DNA of 64,000 nt from contig NC_012751.1 in NCBI RefSeq assembly GCF_000021705.1, positions 682,001 to 746,000 of the forward strand. Reading direction: 5' to 3'. The first letter of the stretch is position 1, and each line of letters starts with the position of its first letter. Of the stretch, positions 1 through 9,150 are shown in pieces. The notes beneath the pieces were generated by a model. That model searched no databases, had not been told where the DNA came from, and worked only from the letters and a program-made list of their open reading frames with translations. The translations under genes and the position numbers were made by a program. This DNA is from Candidatus Hamiltonella defensa 5AT (Acyrthosiphon pisum) (lineage in GTDB: Bacteria; Pseudomonadota; Gammaproteobacteria; Enterobacterales; Enterobacteriaceae).

Positions 1-34
1 TTTAAAAAAAGCATACTCAATAATTGAAATATAA

Positions 35-700
35 ATGATGAAAAACATTCCGTTGAAAAAAAATATAGTGATATTGATCTCAGGCGAAGGGAGCAACCTT
101 CAGGCATTGATAAACGCTCAAAAAGCCGGAAAAATACGGGGTAAAATTTGCGGTGTTTTTAGTAATCAACTTAATGCTTATGGATTAGAACGAGCAAAAC
201 AAGCAAAAATTCCGATTCAAATTTTAGAAGCAAAAACTCAGCCCGATCACATTGAGTTTGATTTAAACCTCATTCAAAAAATCGATTCTTATCAACCTGA
301 TTTGATTGCGTTAGCCGGCTATATGCGTATTCTTACTCCCACATTTGTTCAACACTATAAGGGAAAAATACTGAACATCCATCCTTCGCTTCTTCCTAAA
401 TATCCAGGGTTACACACCCATCAGCGGGTTCTTGCCAACGGTGATAAGGAGCATGGATCTTCAGTACACTTTGTGACTGAAAAGCTGGATGGAGGCCCTG
501 TGATTTTGCAGTCCAGAATATCGGTGTTCCCCGATGATTCTGAAAAGACCCTTATGGAGCGTATCAAAGTTCAGGAACACCATATTTATCCAAAAGTGGT
601 CGACTGGTTTATGCAAGGACGTTTAGAAATGAGGTCAGGGATCGCTTGGTTAGACGGCCAACCTCTTACTGAAAAAAAGGATTCAACATGTGTTCCATAA
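35..700 (+). CDS. purN: Phosphoribosylglycinamide formyltransferase
   Basis: Cytosolic enzyme of purine synthesis that moves a formyl group from 10-formyltetrahydrofolate to GAR, giving FGAR. The 221-residue product carries the family loop GEGSN near residues 17-21 and the catalytic set Asn114 and His116 (in NIHPSLLP) and Asp152 (LDGG), so it should be active. Two adjacent ATGs (35 and 38) are both possible starts. In E. coli purM lies directly upstream; here the window begins only 34 bases before the gene, so that cannot be seen. The 3' end overlaps speG by 13 bases, suggesting coupled expression. Confidence 0.97.
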   Translation: MMKNIPLKKNIVILISGEGSNLQALINAQKAGKIRGKICGVFSNQLNAYGLERAKQAKIPIQILEAKTQPDHIEFDLNLIQKIDSYQPDLIALAGYMRILTPTFVQHYKGKILNIHPSLLPKYPGLHTHQRVLANGDKEHGSSVHFVTEKLDGGPVILQSRISVFPDDSEKTLMERIKVQEHHIYPKVVDWFMQGRLEMRSGIAWLDGQPLTEKKDSTCVP

Positions 701-1236
701 CTGACATTAGATTACGTCCTTTAGAAAGAGATGATCTTTATTTTGTTCATCAATTAGACAATAACGCCAGCGTCATGCGTTACTGGTTTGAGGAGCCTTA
801 TGAAGCCTTTATGGAATTGTCGGATCTGTATGATAAACATATTCACGATCAAACGGAGCGCCGCTTTATTATTGAAAATAACAAGGCCGAAAATAATCGA
901 ATCAAAGTCGGGTTAGTGGGATTACTAGAGATAAATCATCTCCACAGACGGGCGGAATTTTTCATTGTTATCGATCCTGCTTATGAGGGAAAAAGCTTTG
1001 CAACTATTGCGACGAAATTAGTGATGAAACATGCTTTTTCAGTGCTCAATTTATATAAGCTATATCTTATTGTGGATAAAGATAATCAAAAAGCCATTCA
1101 TATTTATGAAAAATTAGGATTTAAAAAAGAAGGAGAATTGAAAGAAGAGTTTTTTGTTGATGGCGAATATCGTACTGCGATCCGTATGTGTATTTTTCAA
1201 CGGCAGTATTTGGAGCAATACAAAAAACAGGCCTAA
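688..1236 (+). CDS. speG: Spermidine N1-acetyltransferase
   Basis: GNAT-fold acetyltransferase of 182 residues that uses acetyl-CoA to acetylate spermidine or spermine and so lowers polyamine toxicity. The whole length resembles E. coli SpeG (about 186 residues): N-terminal LRPLERDDLYFVHQLDNN, the acidic polyamine-site region near residues 30-45 (FEEPYEAF), and the C-terminal half with the conserved YEKLGF segment. The start overlaps the end of purN, an arrangement not seen in E. coli, where the genes are far apart. Residue-level family recognition is strong. Confidence 0.93.
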   Translation: MCSITDIRLRPLERDDLYFVHQLDNNASVMRYWFEEPYEAFMELSDLYDKHIHDQTERRFIIENNKAENNRIKVGLVGLLEINHLHRRAEFFIVIDPAYEGKSFATIATKLVMKHAFSVLNLYKLYLIVDKDNQKAIHIYEKLGFKKEGELKEEFFVDGEYRTAIRMCIFQRQYLEQYKKQA

Positions 1237-1279
1237 TTTTTTTAACACTTTTATATCATTTAAAATAATCATTCTTTAT

Positions 1280-2566
1280 ATGTCAAAATCTCTCAATTTA
1301 GAACCTATCGGAAAGATCAATGGAACAGTTTATTTACCAGGTTCAAAAAGTATTTCTAATCGTGTTCTTTTATTATCCGCTTTGGCTGCTGGAAAAACTC
1401 GGCTGACCAACTTTTTAGACAGTGACGATACTCGATATATGCTAGAAGCCCTCAAAGCGCTTGGAGTCCGTTATACTGTTTCAAAAAATGGCACCTGCTG
1501 TGAAGTAGAAGGAGTCAACGGGCCGTTAAACACCCCTCATCCGATTGAATTAATGACCGGCAATGCAGGTACTGTGATGCGTTTTCTGACGGCCGTTCTT
1601 TCATTAGGTCAATCTGATGTAGTATTGACAGGGGGAGCACGAATGAAAGAAAGGCCCATGGATCCTCTGGTCGACGCGTTACGTCAAGGTAATGCTCAAA
1701 TCACCTATTTAGAAAAAAAAAATTCTCCTCCTCTTCGCCTTCGTGGCGGTTTTCGTGGCGGAAATTTAACCCTCCGAGGGAATATCTCAAGTCAATTTTT
1801 GACCGCTTTATTGATTATGGCGCCTTTGGCCGAACAAGATACCGCTATTGAAGTGCAAGGCTTTCTGGTGTCTAAACCTTATGTAGAGATGACATTGCAT
1901 TTAATGCGTGTTTTTGGGATCAGTGTGACGCATAAACATTACCGCACCTTCAACATTAAGGCCCATCAAAAATTTAAATCACCTGGACACTATCGAATCG
2001 AAGGGGATGCAACAGCGGCGTCGTATTTTTTAGCCGCAGCAGCCATCAAAGGAGGTTGTGTCCGTGTGATAGGTGTCGGTCAAAAAAGCATACAAGGGGA
2101 TGTTCAATTTGCAGATGTGTTACAAAAAATGGGGGCCTTCATTCATTGGGGAGAGGATTATATTGAATGTCGTCCTGGACGATTAAAAGGCATAGATATG
2201 GATATGAACAGTATGCCGGATGCCGCCATGACACTCGCAACGACGGCGTTATTTTCCGAAGGCCCTACAAGGATTCAAAATATTTATAATTGGCGTCTTA
2301 AAGAGACAGACCGCCTTTCTGCGATGTCGGCTGAATTAAGAAAATTGGGGGCACAAATCAAAGAAGGGCAAGATTATATCGAAATTATTTCTCCAAAAAA
2401 TTTAAAAGCAGCTGAAATTCAGACCTACAACGACCATCGTATAGCAATGTCTTTTTCATTAATGGCTCTGTCAGATATGCCAATACGCATTTTAAATCCA
2501 AGGTGCACTTCAAAAACCTTTCCTGATTTTTTTCAAAAACTGGCTTATCTTAGCGGTACTGTATAA
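1280..2566 (+). CDS. aroA: 3-phosphoshikimate 1-carboxyvinyltransferase (EPSP synthase)
   Basis: Sixth step of the shikimate pathway: joins phosphoenolpyruvate to shikimate-3-phosphate, toward aromatic amino acids and folate. The open frame extends upstream to 1154, but the ATG at 1280 gives the normal 428-residue protein starting MSKSLNLEPIG. The substrate-binding motif LPGSKSISNR lies at residues 19-28, followed by the GNAGTVMRFLTA PEP/glyphosate-site segment and the C-terminal RLKETDRLSAM and YNDHRIAMS motifs. It precedes cmk and rpsA, the standard enterobacterial order, although serC is not upstream. The pathway is often kept in symbionts. Confidence 0.97.
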   Translation: MSKSLNLEPIGKINGTVYLPGSKSISNRVLLLSALAAGKTRLTNFLDSDDTRYMLEALKALGVRYTVSKNGTCCEVEGVNGPLNTPHPIELMTGNAGTVMRFLTAVLSLGQSDVVLTGGARMKERPMDPLVDALRQGNAQITYLEKKNSPPLRLRGGFRGGNLTLRGNISSQFLTALLIMAPLAEQDTAIEVQGFLVSKPYVEMTLHLMRVFGISVTHKHYRTFNIKAHQKFKSPGHYRIEGDATAASYFLAAAAIKGGCVRVIGVGQKSIQGDVQFADVLQKMGAFIHWGEDYIECRPGRLKGIDMDMNSMPDAAMTLATTALFSEGPTRIQNIYNWRLKETDRLSAMSAELRKLGAQIKEGQDYIEIISPKNLKAAEIQTYNDHRIAMSFSLMALSDMPIRILNPRCTSKTFPDFFQKLAYLSGTV

Positions 2567-2600
2567 AAATTCTTAATATATTTGGTCATGAAGAGAAAAA

Positions 2601-3281
2601 ATGAAAAAAGTAAACCAAGTATTAACGGTTGATGGGCCTAGTGGAGCAGGGAAAGGGACACTGTGTCAAGCATTAGCAGACTATCTGGGATGGCATCTTC
2701 TAGACTCAGGGGCTATTTATCGAGTACTTGCATTAGCTGCTCTGCGGCATCAAATCGATTTCAGTATGGAAGCGGATTTAATTCCTCTGGCTATTCATCT
2801 TGATGTTTCTTTTCAGTCACAAAATCGATGCTTACGGGTTATTTTAGATAAAGAAGATGTCAGCGATAAAATTCGCACTGAATTAGTGGCTCATTCTGCG
2901 TCTCAATTGGCCTCTTTTCCGAAAGTACGAGAAGCATTGCTCAAGCGACAGCGGGCGTTTCAAAAAGCACCTGGTTTAATTGCTGATGGTAGAGATATGG
3001 GCACTTTGGTTTTCCCAGATGCTTTTATCAAAATATTCCTTCATGCATCCCCCCAAGAACGTGCTCGGCGGCGGATGATCGAGTTGCAAAAAAAAGGGTT
3101 TAATGTTAATTTCAGCAGCATTTTATCTAAAATGAACGATCGAGATGATCGTGACGCTACTAGACAAATTGCTCCTTTATTACCAGCCTCGGACGCATTA
3201 ATAATAGATTCTACTCATATGCCAGCTCAGGAAGTGGTTGAACAAGTGTTAGAGCACGCAAAAAAATGGCTCACTTTTTAG
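2601..3281 (+). CDS. cmk: Cytidylate kinase
   Basis: Phosphorylates CMP and dCMP with ATP to supply CTP and dCTP. The 226-residue protein has the P-loop GPSGAGKGT at residues 12-20, the family motif DSGAIYRVLALAA, and the RDMGTLVFPDAFIKIFL segment typical of the bacterial type 1 enzyme. It sits 34 bases after aroA and 119 bases before rpsA, matching the aroA-cmk-rpsA-ihfB order of relatives. Nothing looks damaged. Confidence 0.97.
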   Translation: MKKVNQVLTVDGPSGAGKGTLCQALADYLGWHLLDSGAIYRVLALAALRHQIDFSMEADLIPLAIHLDVSFQSQNRCLRVILDKEDVSDKIRTELVAHSASQLASFPKVREALLKRQRAFQKAPGLIADGRDMGTLVFPDAFIKIFLHASPQERARRRMIELQKKGFNVNFSSILSKMNDRDDRDATRQIAPLLPASDALIIDSTHMPAQEVVEQVLEHAKKWLTF

Positions 3282-3400
3282 AACAAATGAAATCAATATC
3301 TCGGATCTGCTCAAAGGAACTGAAGCAGACCTTTTATCACAACCCCATCAAGCAGGATGCCAGGTGGGTGTTAAATTAAACACTCCTCAAGATCATTAAT
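3282..3400 (+). other. cmk-rpsA spacer (rpsA leader)
   Basis: This 119-base spacer should hold the 5' leader of rpsA, which in E. coli is structured and autoregulated by S1. A 37-codon frame overlapping the end of cmk (ATG at about 3268, MAHFLEQMKSISR...) and another frame ending at the TAA just before rpsA are open. I recognise neither and regard them as incidental. Confidence 0.3.
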
Positions 3401-5095
3401 ATGACAGAATCTTTTGCTCAACTTTTTGAAGAATCACTAAAAACAATTGAAATACGTCCAGGATCCATGATTCGTGGTACCGTCATTTCTATTGAAAAAG
3501 ACATTGTACGGATTGATGCTGGTTTAAAATCCGAATCCTCTATTCCTTTAGAGCAATTTAAAAGTGCACAAGGAGTAGTAGAAATTCAAATAGGAGATGA
3601 AGTTGACCTTGCCCTGGATTCTATGGAAGACGGTTTTGGTGAAACTTTATTATCTCGTGAAAAAGCCAAGCGCCAGGAAGTATGGAAAAAATTAGAAGAA
3701 GCTTATACCAATGGCACATTTGTGACTGGAATGATTACCGGTAAAGTCAAAGGAGGTTTTACTGTTGATATGGATGGTATTAGAGCCTTTCTACCTGGCT
3801 CTTTGGTTGACGTACATCCTGTACGCGATACTTCGCATCTTGAGAATAAAGAGCATCAATGTAAAATTATTAAACTGGATAAAAAACGCAATAATGTGGT
3901 TGTTTCACGTCGAGACGTCATCAAATCAGAAAACAGCGCAGAACGTGAACAATTATTGGAAAGGCTAAAAGTAGGTCAAGAAGTTTCAGGTACCGTTAAA
4001 AATCTGACTGACTATGGTGCATTTGTTGAATTAGGTGGGATTGATGGTTTATTACACATCACTGATATGTCATTGAAACGTGTTAAACATCCAAGTGAAG
4101 TCGTGAGTATCTCGGATCAAATCACTGTCAAAATTCTGAAAATCGAACGCCGCGGAGATGAAATTCGTATTTCACTCGGCTTAAAACAACTTTCTCCAGA
4201 TCCATGGGTGGGTATCTCAGAGCGTTACAAAGTCAATGATGAAATCACCGGCCGCGTCACTAATCTGCCTGATTACGGCTGTTTTGTTGAAATAGAACCA
4301 GGTGTTGAAGGATTAGTTCATGTTTCAGAAATGGATTGGACCAATAAAAATATTCATCCTTCTAAGGTTGTGTCTGTTCAAGATAGTGTCAAAGTGAAAG
4401 TATTAGATATCGATGAACAGCGTCGTCGTATCTCTCTCGGATTAAAACAATGCACAGAAAATCCCTGGAAAAAATTTGATGCAAATCATAATAAAGGCGA
4501 TATTGTTAAAGGTAAGATTAAATCCATTACTGATTTTGGCATCTTTATTGGTTTAGAAGACAACATTGATGGTTTGGTTCACTTATCCGATATTTCATGG
4601 AATGTTTCAGGTCAAGAAGCGGTTCGTGAATACAAAAAAGGCCAAGAAATTGAGGCTGTACTATCAGAAGTGATCGCAGATCGCGAGAGGATCTCTTTGA
4701 GTATAAAACAGTTATCAGAAGATCCGCTTGACCAGTATATTTCTTTAAATAAAAAAGGCACGCTAGTTAGTGGTCAAATTACTGAAATTCATGATAAAAA
4801 AATTTTTGTTACACTAACAGAAAATGGTGTCAAGGGCTGTATTAATCTGTCAGATTTACCTGAGACCTCTGTTGACTTCCCTATGGGATCCATAGAAGTG
4901 GGTCATACCATTGAAGCTAAATACACAGGTTGTGATCGTAAAACCCGTCTTGTTACCTTGGCTCCATTGAAAGATGAAACTGAAAAAAAAGAGTCTGTAT
5001 CAGCAGCTAAAAATAATAAAAAAGAGGAAGCAAATTTTTCTAACACCCCTAACGCTATGACTGAAGCCTTTAAAATAGCGACAAAAGGTGATTAA
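3401..5095 (+). CDS. rpsA: 30S ribosomal protein S1
   Basis: Large mRNA-binding ribosomal protein that helps unfold and dock messages for initiation. At 564 residues it has the six S1 (OB-fold) repeats of gammaproteobacteria. The repeats are clear in RPGSMIRGTVISI, TGMITGKVKGGFTV, SGTVKNLTDYGAFVELGGIDGLLHITDMS, GRVTNLPDYGCFVEIEPGVEGLVHVSEMDW, KGKIKSITDFGIFIGL and SGQITEIHDKKIFVTL. The last repeat and the tail are more divergent and lysine-rich. ihfB follows after a hairpin, as in E. coli. Confidence 0.98.
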   Translation: MTESFAQLFEESLKTIEIRPGSMIRGTVISIEKDIVRIDAGLKSESSIPLEQFKSAQGVVEIQIGDEVDLALDSMEDGFGETLLSREKAKRQEVWKKLEEAYTNGTFVTGMITGKVKGGFTVDMDGIRAFLPGSLVDVHPVRDTSHLENKEHQCKIIKLDKKRNNVVVSRRDVIKSENSAEREQLLERLKVGQEVSGTVKNLTDYGAFVELGGIDGLLHITDMSLKRVKHPSEVVSISDQITVKILKIERRGDEIRISLGLKQLSPDPWVGISERYKVNDEITGRVTNLPDYGCFVEIEPGVEGLVHVSEMDWTNKNIHPSKVVSVQDSVKVKVLDIDEQRRRISLGLKQCTENPWKKFDANHNKGDIVKGKIKSITDFGIFIGLEDNIDGLVHLSDISWNVSGQEAVREYKKGQEIEAVLSEVIADRERISLSIKQLSEDPLDQYISLNKKGTLVSGQITEIHDKKIFVTLTENGVKGCINLSDLPETSVDFPMGSIEVGHTIEAKYTGCDRKTRLVTLAPLKDETEKKESVSAAKNNKKEEANFSNTPNAMTEAFKIATKGD

Positions 5096-5103
5096 TAACA
5101 AAA

Positions 5104-5120
5104 GGGGGTATTATACCCCC
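5104..5120 (+). terminator. Hairpin between rpsA and ihfB
   Basis: GGGGGTA/TACCCCC is a perfect seven-pair stem with a three-base loop just after the rpsA stop. No T-run follows, so it may be an attenuator, a processing site or mRNA 3'-end protection rather than a full intrinsic terminator. Confidence 0.55.
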
Positions 5121-5142
5121 TCACTAAAAAACCTGAGGTAAT

Positions 5143-5430
5143 ATGACGAAATCTGATTTTGTTGAAAGGCTTGTTAAACGCCTGGATTCTACGGATCCTG
5201 AAATGATTCACGAAATAGTAAAGCGAATTTTACAATATATGTCAGAAAAATTATCTGAGGGGGAGCGAATTGAAATTCGGGGATTAGGGAGTTTCTCTCT
5301 TCGATACCGTCGTCCACGCACTGCACGTAACCCTAAAACGGGTGATTCTGGGGTGAAAGTAAAGAGTAAATATGTTTTACATTTTAAACCAGGAAAAAAA
5401 TTGCGTGATCGTGTTAACGTATATAAGTAA
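5143..5430 (+). CDS. ihfB: Integration host factor subunit beta
   Basis: HU/IHF-fold DNA-bending protein of 95 residues, the beta half of IHF. It shows the helical N-terminus MTKSDFVERLVKRL and the beta-arm region GSFSLRYRRPRTARNPKTGDSG, with the tip sequence RNPKTG that inserts its proline into the minor groove. Lying downstream of rpsA supports the ihfB assignment over HU. Acts in nucleoid structure, recombination and transcription; the alpha subunit is not in this window. Confidence 0.96.
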   Translation: MTKSDFVERLVKRLDSTDPEMIHEIVKRILQYMSEKLSEGERIEIRGLGSFSLRYRRPRTARNPKTGDSGVKVKSKYVLHFKPGKKLRDRVNVYK

Positions 5431-5765
5431 AACTCAAGTATCACTTTAAAATTTTTTTCAATTATTCCCTTCTTTCGACATTCTCTTCCAGATAAGGACG
5501 AATATTTTCTGAAGCATTTAGACCAGAGCCTGGTTTACCTCGAAAAAGTCTCCTGCTAGCTAATAGAGAGGAACTGTGATTCTGTTCTTTAAAATTAAAG
5601 CACATTAAAAGAGCGATGAAACAGGTAATTAAGATACAAATTGCTTCGATACCACAGAGATGTCTTTCTCAAGACAGCGTTAAAAAAAATAGAAAATATC
5701 CAGGATATTCTTTTCACATTTTGATCGATTAAAATAATTTCATATCAAGGATAGAGCTTAAAATA
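5431..5765. other. Intergenic stretch, possible decayed coding remnant
   Basis: 335 bases without a confident gene. On the - strand a 47-codon frame (5462-5605) stays open and extends further upstream without an ATG; its N-terminal part would be hydrophobic (ICILITCFIALL) and its end charged. I do not recognise it. In E. coli ycaI follows ihfB and cyaY lies upstream of lptM; neither is visible here, so the stretch is probably the scar of a lost gene or a rearrangement point. Confidence 0.3.
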
Positions 5766-5921
5766 ATGAAAAAAAAATTATTCATTTTATCAATCACACT
5801 GATAATCACCTCTTGTGGTTTAAAAGGGCCATTGTATTTTCCACCCATAGAACACCTGCCAAAAGAAACAGCTCAAACATCCGCTCATCAGGTTAAAAAA
5901 AATTTCATCATCAAGGTTTAG
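5766..5921 (+). CDS. lptM: Small LptM (YifL)-like lipoprotein
   Basis: A 51-codon gene starting ATG-AAA-AAA-AAA. The product has a short lysine start, a hydrophobic core LFILSITLIITS, a lipidation Cys at residue 17 and then CGLKGPLYFPP. That CGLKGPLY(F)P sequence right after the Cys is the hallmark of LptM/YifL, which in E. coli is the gene immediately before dapF, as here. LptM is known to assist the LptD-LptE outer-membrane LPS translocon. The spacing to dapF is 12 bases, so the two are probably co-transcribed. Confidence 0.88.
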   Translation: MKKKLFILSITLIITSCGLKGPLYFPPIEHLPKETAQTSAHQVKKNFIIKV

Positions 5922-5933
5922 CAGAGTTAACGT

Positions 5934-6770
5934 ATGCGGTTTTCAAAAATGTGCAGCCTGGGTAATGATTTTGTCATCATTGATGCTGTAACCCAAAATG
6001 TTCATCTACGATCAGAGTTTATCTGTCGATTAGCGAATCGGCATACTGGTATTGGTTTTGATCAGCTATTGTTGCTGGAACCTCCTAATAGTCCAGAATT
6101 GGATTTTCATTATCGTATTTTTAATGCAGATGGTAGTGAAGTATTTCAATGTGGTAACGGTGCTCGTTGCTTGGGGCGTTTTGTTCACTTAAAAGGCTTA
6201 ACGAATAAAAAAAATATTCAGGTGAGTACCAAGACCGTAAAAATGCAAATTCATCTAGAAGAGAAAAATCAAATTTGCGTTAATATGGGTGAGCCTGATT
6301 TTTTCCCTCAAACTATCCCTTTTCGTTCAAAAACAATAAAAAAAATTTATGAATTAGATGTCGCTGAACAAAAACTACTTTGTGGGATTGTGTCTATGGG
6401 TAATCCACATTGTATTATACAGGTGGAAAAGCTTGACTCCGATCAGATTAAATTGATTGGCCCTTTATTGGGGTGCCATCCGTCTTTTCCCGAAGGGACA
6501 AATGTCGGATTTATGCAAATCATTGATCGAAAGCATATTCATCTGCGCGTTTATGAACGTGGCGCTGGAGAAACTCAGGCCTGCGGCAGTGGGGCTTGTG
6601 CTGCAGTCTCGATAGGGGTTCAGCAGGATCTGCTGGATGAAAAAGTTCATGTTGAACAAAAAGGAGGCAATCTCGACATCTGCTGGAAAGGAACAGGCCA
6701 TTGCCTTTATATGACAGGGCCTGCAGACCATGTTTATGACGGAGTAATTCATATGAGCTTTAAGCCATGA
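5934..6770 (+). CDS. dapF: Diaminopimelate epimerase
   Basis: Converts LL- to meso-diaminopimelate for lysine and peptidoglycan. The 278-residue product has both catalytic cysteines in their motifs: Cys73 in CGNGARC and Cys217 in ACGSGAC. The N-terminal FSKMCSLGNDFVIID is canonical and the length is close to the E. coli enzyme (274). In E. coli dapF is followed by yigA, xerC and yigB before uvrD; here uvrD begins 49 bases after the dapF stop. Confidence 0.97.
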   Translation: MRFSKMCSLGNDFVIIDAVTQNVHLRSEFICRLANRHTGIGFDQLLLLEPPNSPELDFHYRIFNADGSEVFQCGNGARCLGRFVHLKGLTNKKNIQVSTKTVKMQIHLEEKNQICVNMGEPDFFPQTIPFRSKTIKKIYELDVAEQKLLCGIVSMGNPHCIIQVEKLDSDQIKLIGPLLGCHPSFPEGTNVGFMQIIDRKHIHLRVYERGAGETQACGSGACAAVSIGVQQDLLDEKVHVEQKGGNLDICWKGTGHCLYMTGPADHVYDGVIHMSFKP

Positions 6771-6819
6771 ACTTCAAGAGATGTCAATTTTTGTACGAAA
6801 GAATGAATAAAGGCTATTT

Positions 6820-9015
6820 ATGGATTATTCTAAATTAATCAATACTTTAAATGAAAAACAACGTACTGCGGTGACCTCATCTGCTGATCATATATTAGTA
6901 CTGGCCGGCGCAGGAAGTGGAAAAACCAGAGTGTTGGTGCACCGAATTGCCTGGTTACTTTCAGTTGAACATGTTTCTCCTTATTCCATTCTTTCCGTCA
7001 CCTTTACTAATAAAGCCGCTGCCGAAATGCGTCATCGTGTGTCGGCTTTGATGGGATCAATGCAAGATGGCATGTGGACTGGCACTTTTCATGGATTAGC
7101 CCATCGTCTTTTAAGAATGCATTATCTGGAAGCGAATTTGCCAAAAGATTTTCAAATTATCGATAACGATGATCAATTACGCTTGCTCAAAAAAATTATT
7201 AAATCATTGAATTTAGATGAAAAGCGTTGGGCTCCACGGCAAGCCATGTGGTACATCAATCATAAAAAAGATCAGGGACATCGCCCTCAACATACTAAAA
7301 ATCACTCTAATTTCATTGAAAATACCTGGCGAGATATTTACCAATCCTATCAAGAAGCCACTGATAGAGCTGGATTAGTCGATTTTTCAGAGCTGTTATT
7401 ACGTGCCTATGAGTTATGGCTCAATCACACCAATATCCTGGATCACTATCAGCAGAGATGGAGTCATATTTTGGTTGATGAATTTCAGGACACCAATACT
7501 GTCCAATATGCCTGGATCCGTGCATTGGCTGAAAAAAGGGCAAAAGTGATGATCGTGGGAGATGATGATCAATCTATTTATGGCTGGCGCGGGGCGCAGG
7601 TGGGGAATATTCAGAGCTTTTTAAAAGATTTTGAAGGTGCTGAAACAGTAAGACTCGAACAAAATTATCGTTCAACTCCTCATATTTTAACGGCAGCCAA
7701 TACCTTGATTGCCAATAATGAAGGGCGAATGGGCAAAAATTTATGGACTGCTCAAAAAGAAGGGGAGCCCATTTCTCTTTATCATGCTTTTAATGAATTA
7801 GATGAAGCCCGTTTTGTGGCTCATCAAATTAAAAAGTGGCACGAGAAAGGAGGCCAATTAAAAGATTGTGCCATTTTATATCGTAGTAATGCACAGTCTC
7901 GAGTATTAGAAGAAGCGTTTTTACAAGGAAATATTCCTCACCGTATTTACGGGGGTCATCGTTTTTTTGAAAGGCAAGAAATTAAAGACGCGCTTGCATA
8001 TCTGCGTTTGATTTCTAATCGCCATGATGATGCCTCATTTGAAAGAGTGATTAATACACCCGCTCGTGGTATTGGTGAGCGCACCTTATCTGTATTGCGT
8101 CAGGCTGCAAGAGATCGTGAAAAAACGCTTTGGGAAACCATTCAAATTTTGTTGCATGAAAAAATATTGGCGGGCCGAGCTGCTTCAGGTTTGAGGCGTT
8201 TTATTGAGTTAATTGATTCATTGGCTTATGAAACATCAGAAATGCCGTTACATTTACAAACAGACAGAGTCATCAAAGATTCTGGGCTTTGGTTAATGTA
8301 TCAAGAAGAAAAAGGCGAAAGAGCGCAAGGACGTATTGAAAATTTAGAAGAGCTGGTCAATGCGACACAACAGTATGATTATCGTCAGTATGAAGATGAC
8401 ACTTTGTCACCATTACAGGCTTTTCTTTCCGATGCGGTTCTGGAAGCAGGTGAAGGTCAGGCTGACGCTTCCCAAGACTCAGTACAAATGATGACGCTGC
8501 ATTCTGCTAAAGGTTTGGAATTTTTTAAAATCTTTATTGTTGGAATGGAAGAAGGCATGTTTCCTAGTAAAATGGCCTTGAATGAAAGTGGAAGGTTGGA
8601 AGAAGAGCGTCGTCTGGCTTATGTTGGCTTAACGCGTGCAATGAAAGAATTGACCTTATCTTATGCGGAAAGACGTCGACTTTATGGAGAAGAAGTGAGA
8701 AATATTCCCTCTCGTTTCATTGACGAATTACCAAAAGACTGCATACAACAGGTAAGATTAGGGTCAATCATTTCTCAGCCATTTCATTCCCGTTTTACAG
8801 ACAAATCAAAATATAAAATCCACAGCCATCAAAATGAGAGTAATGAAAACGAGGGGCATTTTTCTTTAGATCAACGTGTGAGACATCCTAAGTTTGGGGA
8901 AGGCACCGTCAAAGATTTAGAAGGCAGTGGTCAACATGCTCGTGTCCAGGTTGCCTTTTCTGGTAACCAATTAAAATGGTTAGTCGTCGCTTACGCAAGA
9001 TTAGAAATCATATGA
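6820..9015 (+). CDS. uvrD: DNA helicase II (UvrD)
   Basis: Superfamily 1A 3'-5' helicase used in nucleotide-excision and mismatch repair. The 731-residue protein shows the motifs in order: Walker A AGAGSGKTR (29-37), TFTNKAAAEM, DEFQDTN (motif II), GDDDQSIYGWRGA (III), LEQNYRS (IV), TLHSAKGLEF (V) and YVGLTRAM (VI), followed by the UvrD C-terminal Tudor-like end (DQRVRHPKFGEGTVKDLEG). It is UvrD rather than Rep by sequence and by its link to dapF. Complete and apparently functional. Confidence 0.97.
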   Translation: MDYSKLINTLNEKQRTAVTSSADHILVLAGAGSGKTRVLVHRIAWLLSVEHVSPYSILSVTFTNKAAAEMRHRVSALMGSMQDGMWTGTFHGLAHRLLRMHYLEANLPKDFQIIDNDDQLRLLKKIIKSLNLDEKRWAPRQAMWYINHKKDQGHRPQHTKNHSNFIENTWRDIYQSYQEATDRAGLVDFSELLLRAYELWLNHTNILDHYQQRWSHILVDEFQDTNTVQYAWIRALAEKRAKVMIVGDDDQSIYGWRGAQVGNIQSFLKDFEGAETVRLEQNYRSTPHILTAANTLIANNEGRMGKNLWTAQKEGEPISLYHAFNELDEARFVAHQIKKWHEKGGQLKDCAILYRSNAQSRVLEEAFLQGNIPHRIYGGHRFFERQEIKDALAYLRLISNRHDDASFERVINTPARGIGERTLSVLRQAARDREKTLWETIQILLHEKILAGRAASGLRRFIELIDSLAYETSEMPLHLQTDRVIKDSGLWLMYQEEKGERAQGRIENLEELVNATQQYDYRQYEDDTLSPLQAFLSDAVLEAGEGQADASQDSVQMMTLHSAKGLEFFKIFIVGMEEGMFPSKMALNESGRLEEERRLAYVGLTRAMKELTLSYAERRRLYGEEVRNIPSRFIDELPKDCIQQVRLGSIISQPFHSRFTDKSKYKIHSHQNESNENEGHFSLDQRVRHPKFGEGTVKDLEGSGQHARVQVAFSGNQLKWLVVAYARLEII

Positions 9016-9076
9016 AAATCTTCCTGAAAAAGGGGAAATCCAAGAAAGCCTGGCCAAACCGAAAGAAACAGGCAAT

Positions 9077-9110
9077 AAAAGACCCACACAATAAATGCGT
9101 GGGTCTTTTT
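9077..9110. terminator. Bidirectional intrinsic terminator between uvrD and ssrA
   Basis: AAAGACCCAC(A)C ... G(C)GTGGGTCTTT forms a strong stem with a loop of about seven A/T-rich bases. Five T follow on + (ending uvrD) and a T-run follows on - (ending tmRNA). Confidence 0.85.
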
Positions 9111-9150
9111 CGGTTTGTCAGTATTTTTTTGCGACGACCAATCGTTTATT

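Noticed and set aside
1154..1279. Longer N-terminus for aroA
   Set aside because: The 42 extra residues overlap speG, resemble no EPSP synthase, and the ATG at 1280 matches the family start.
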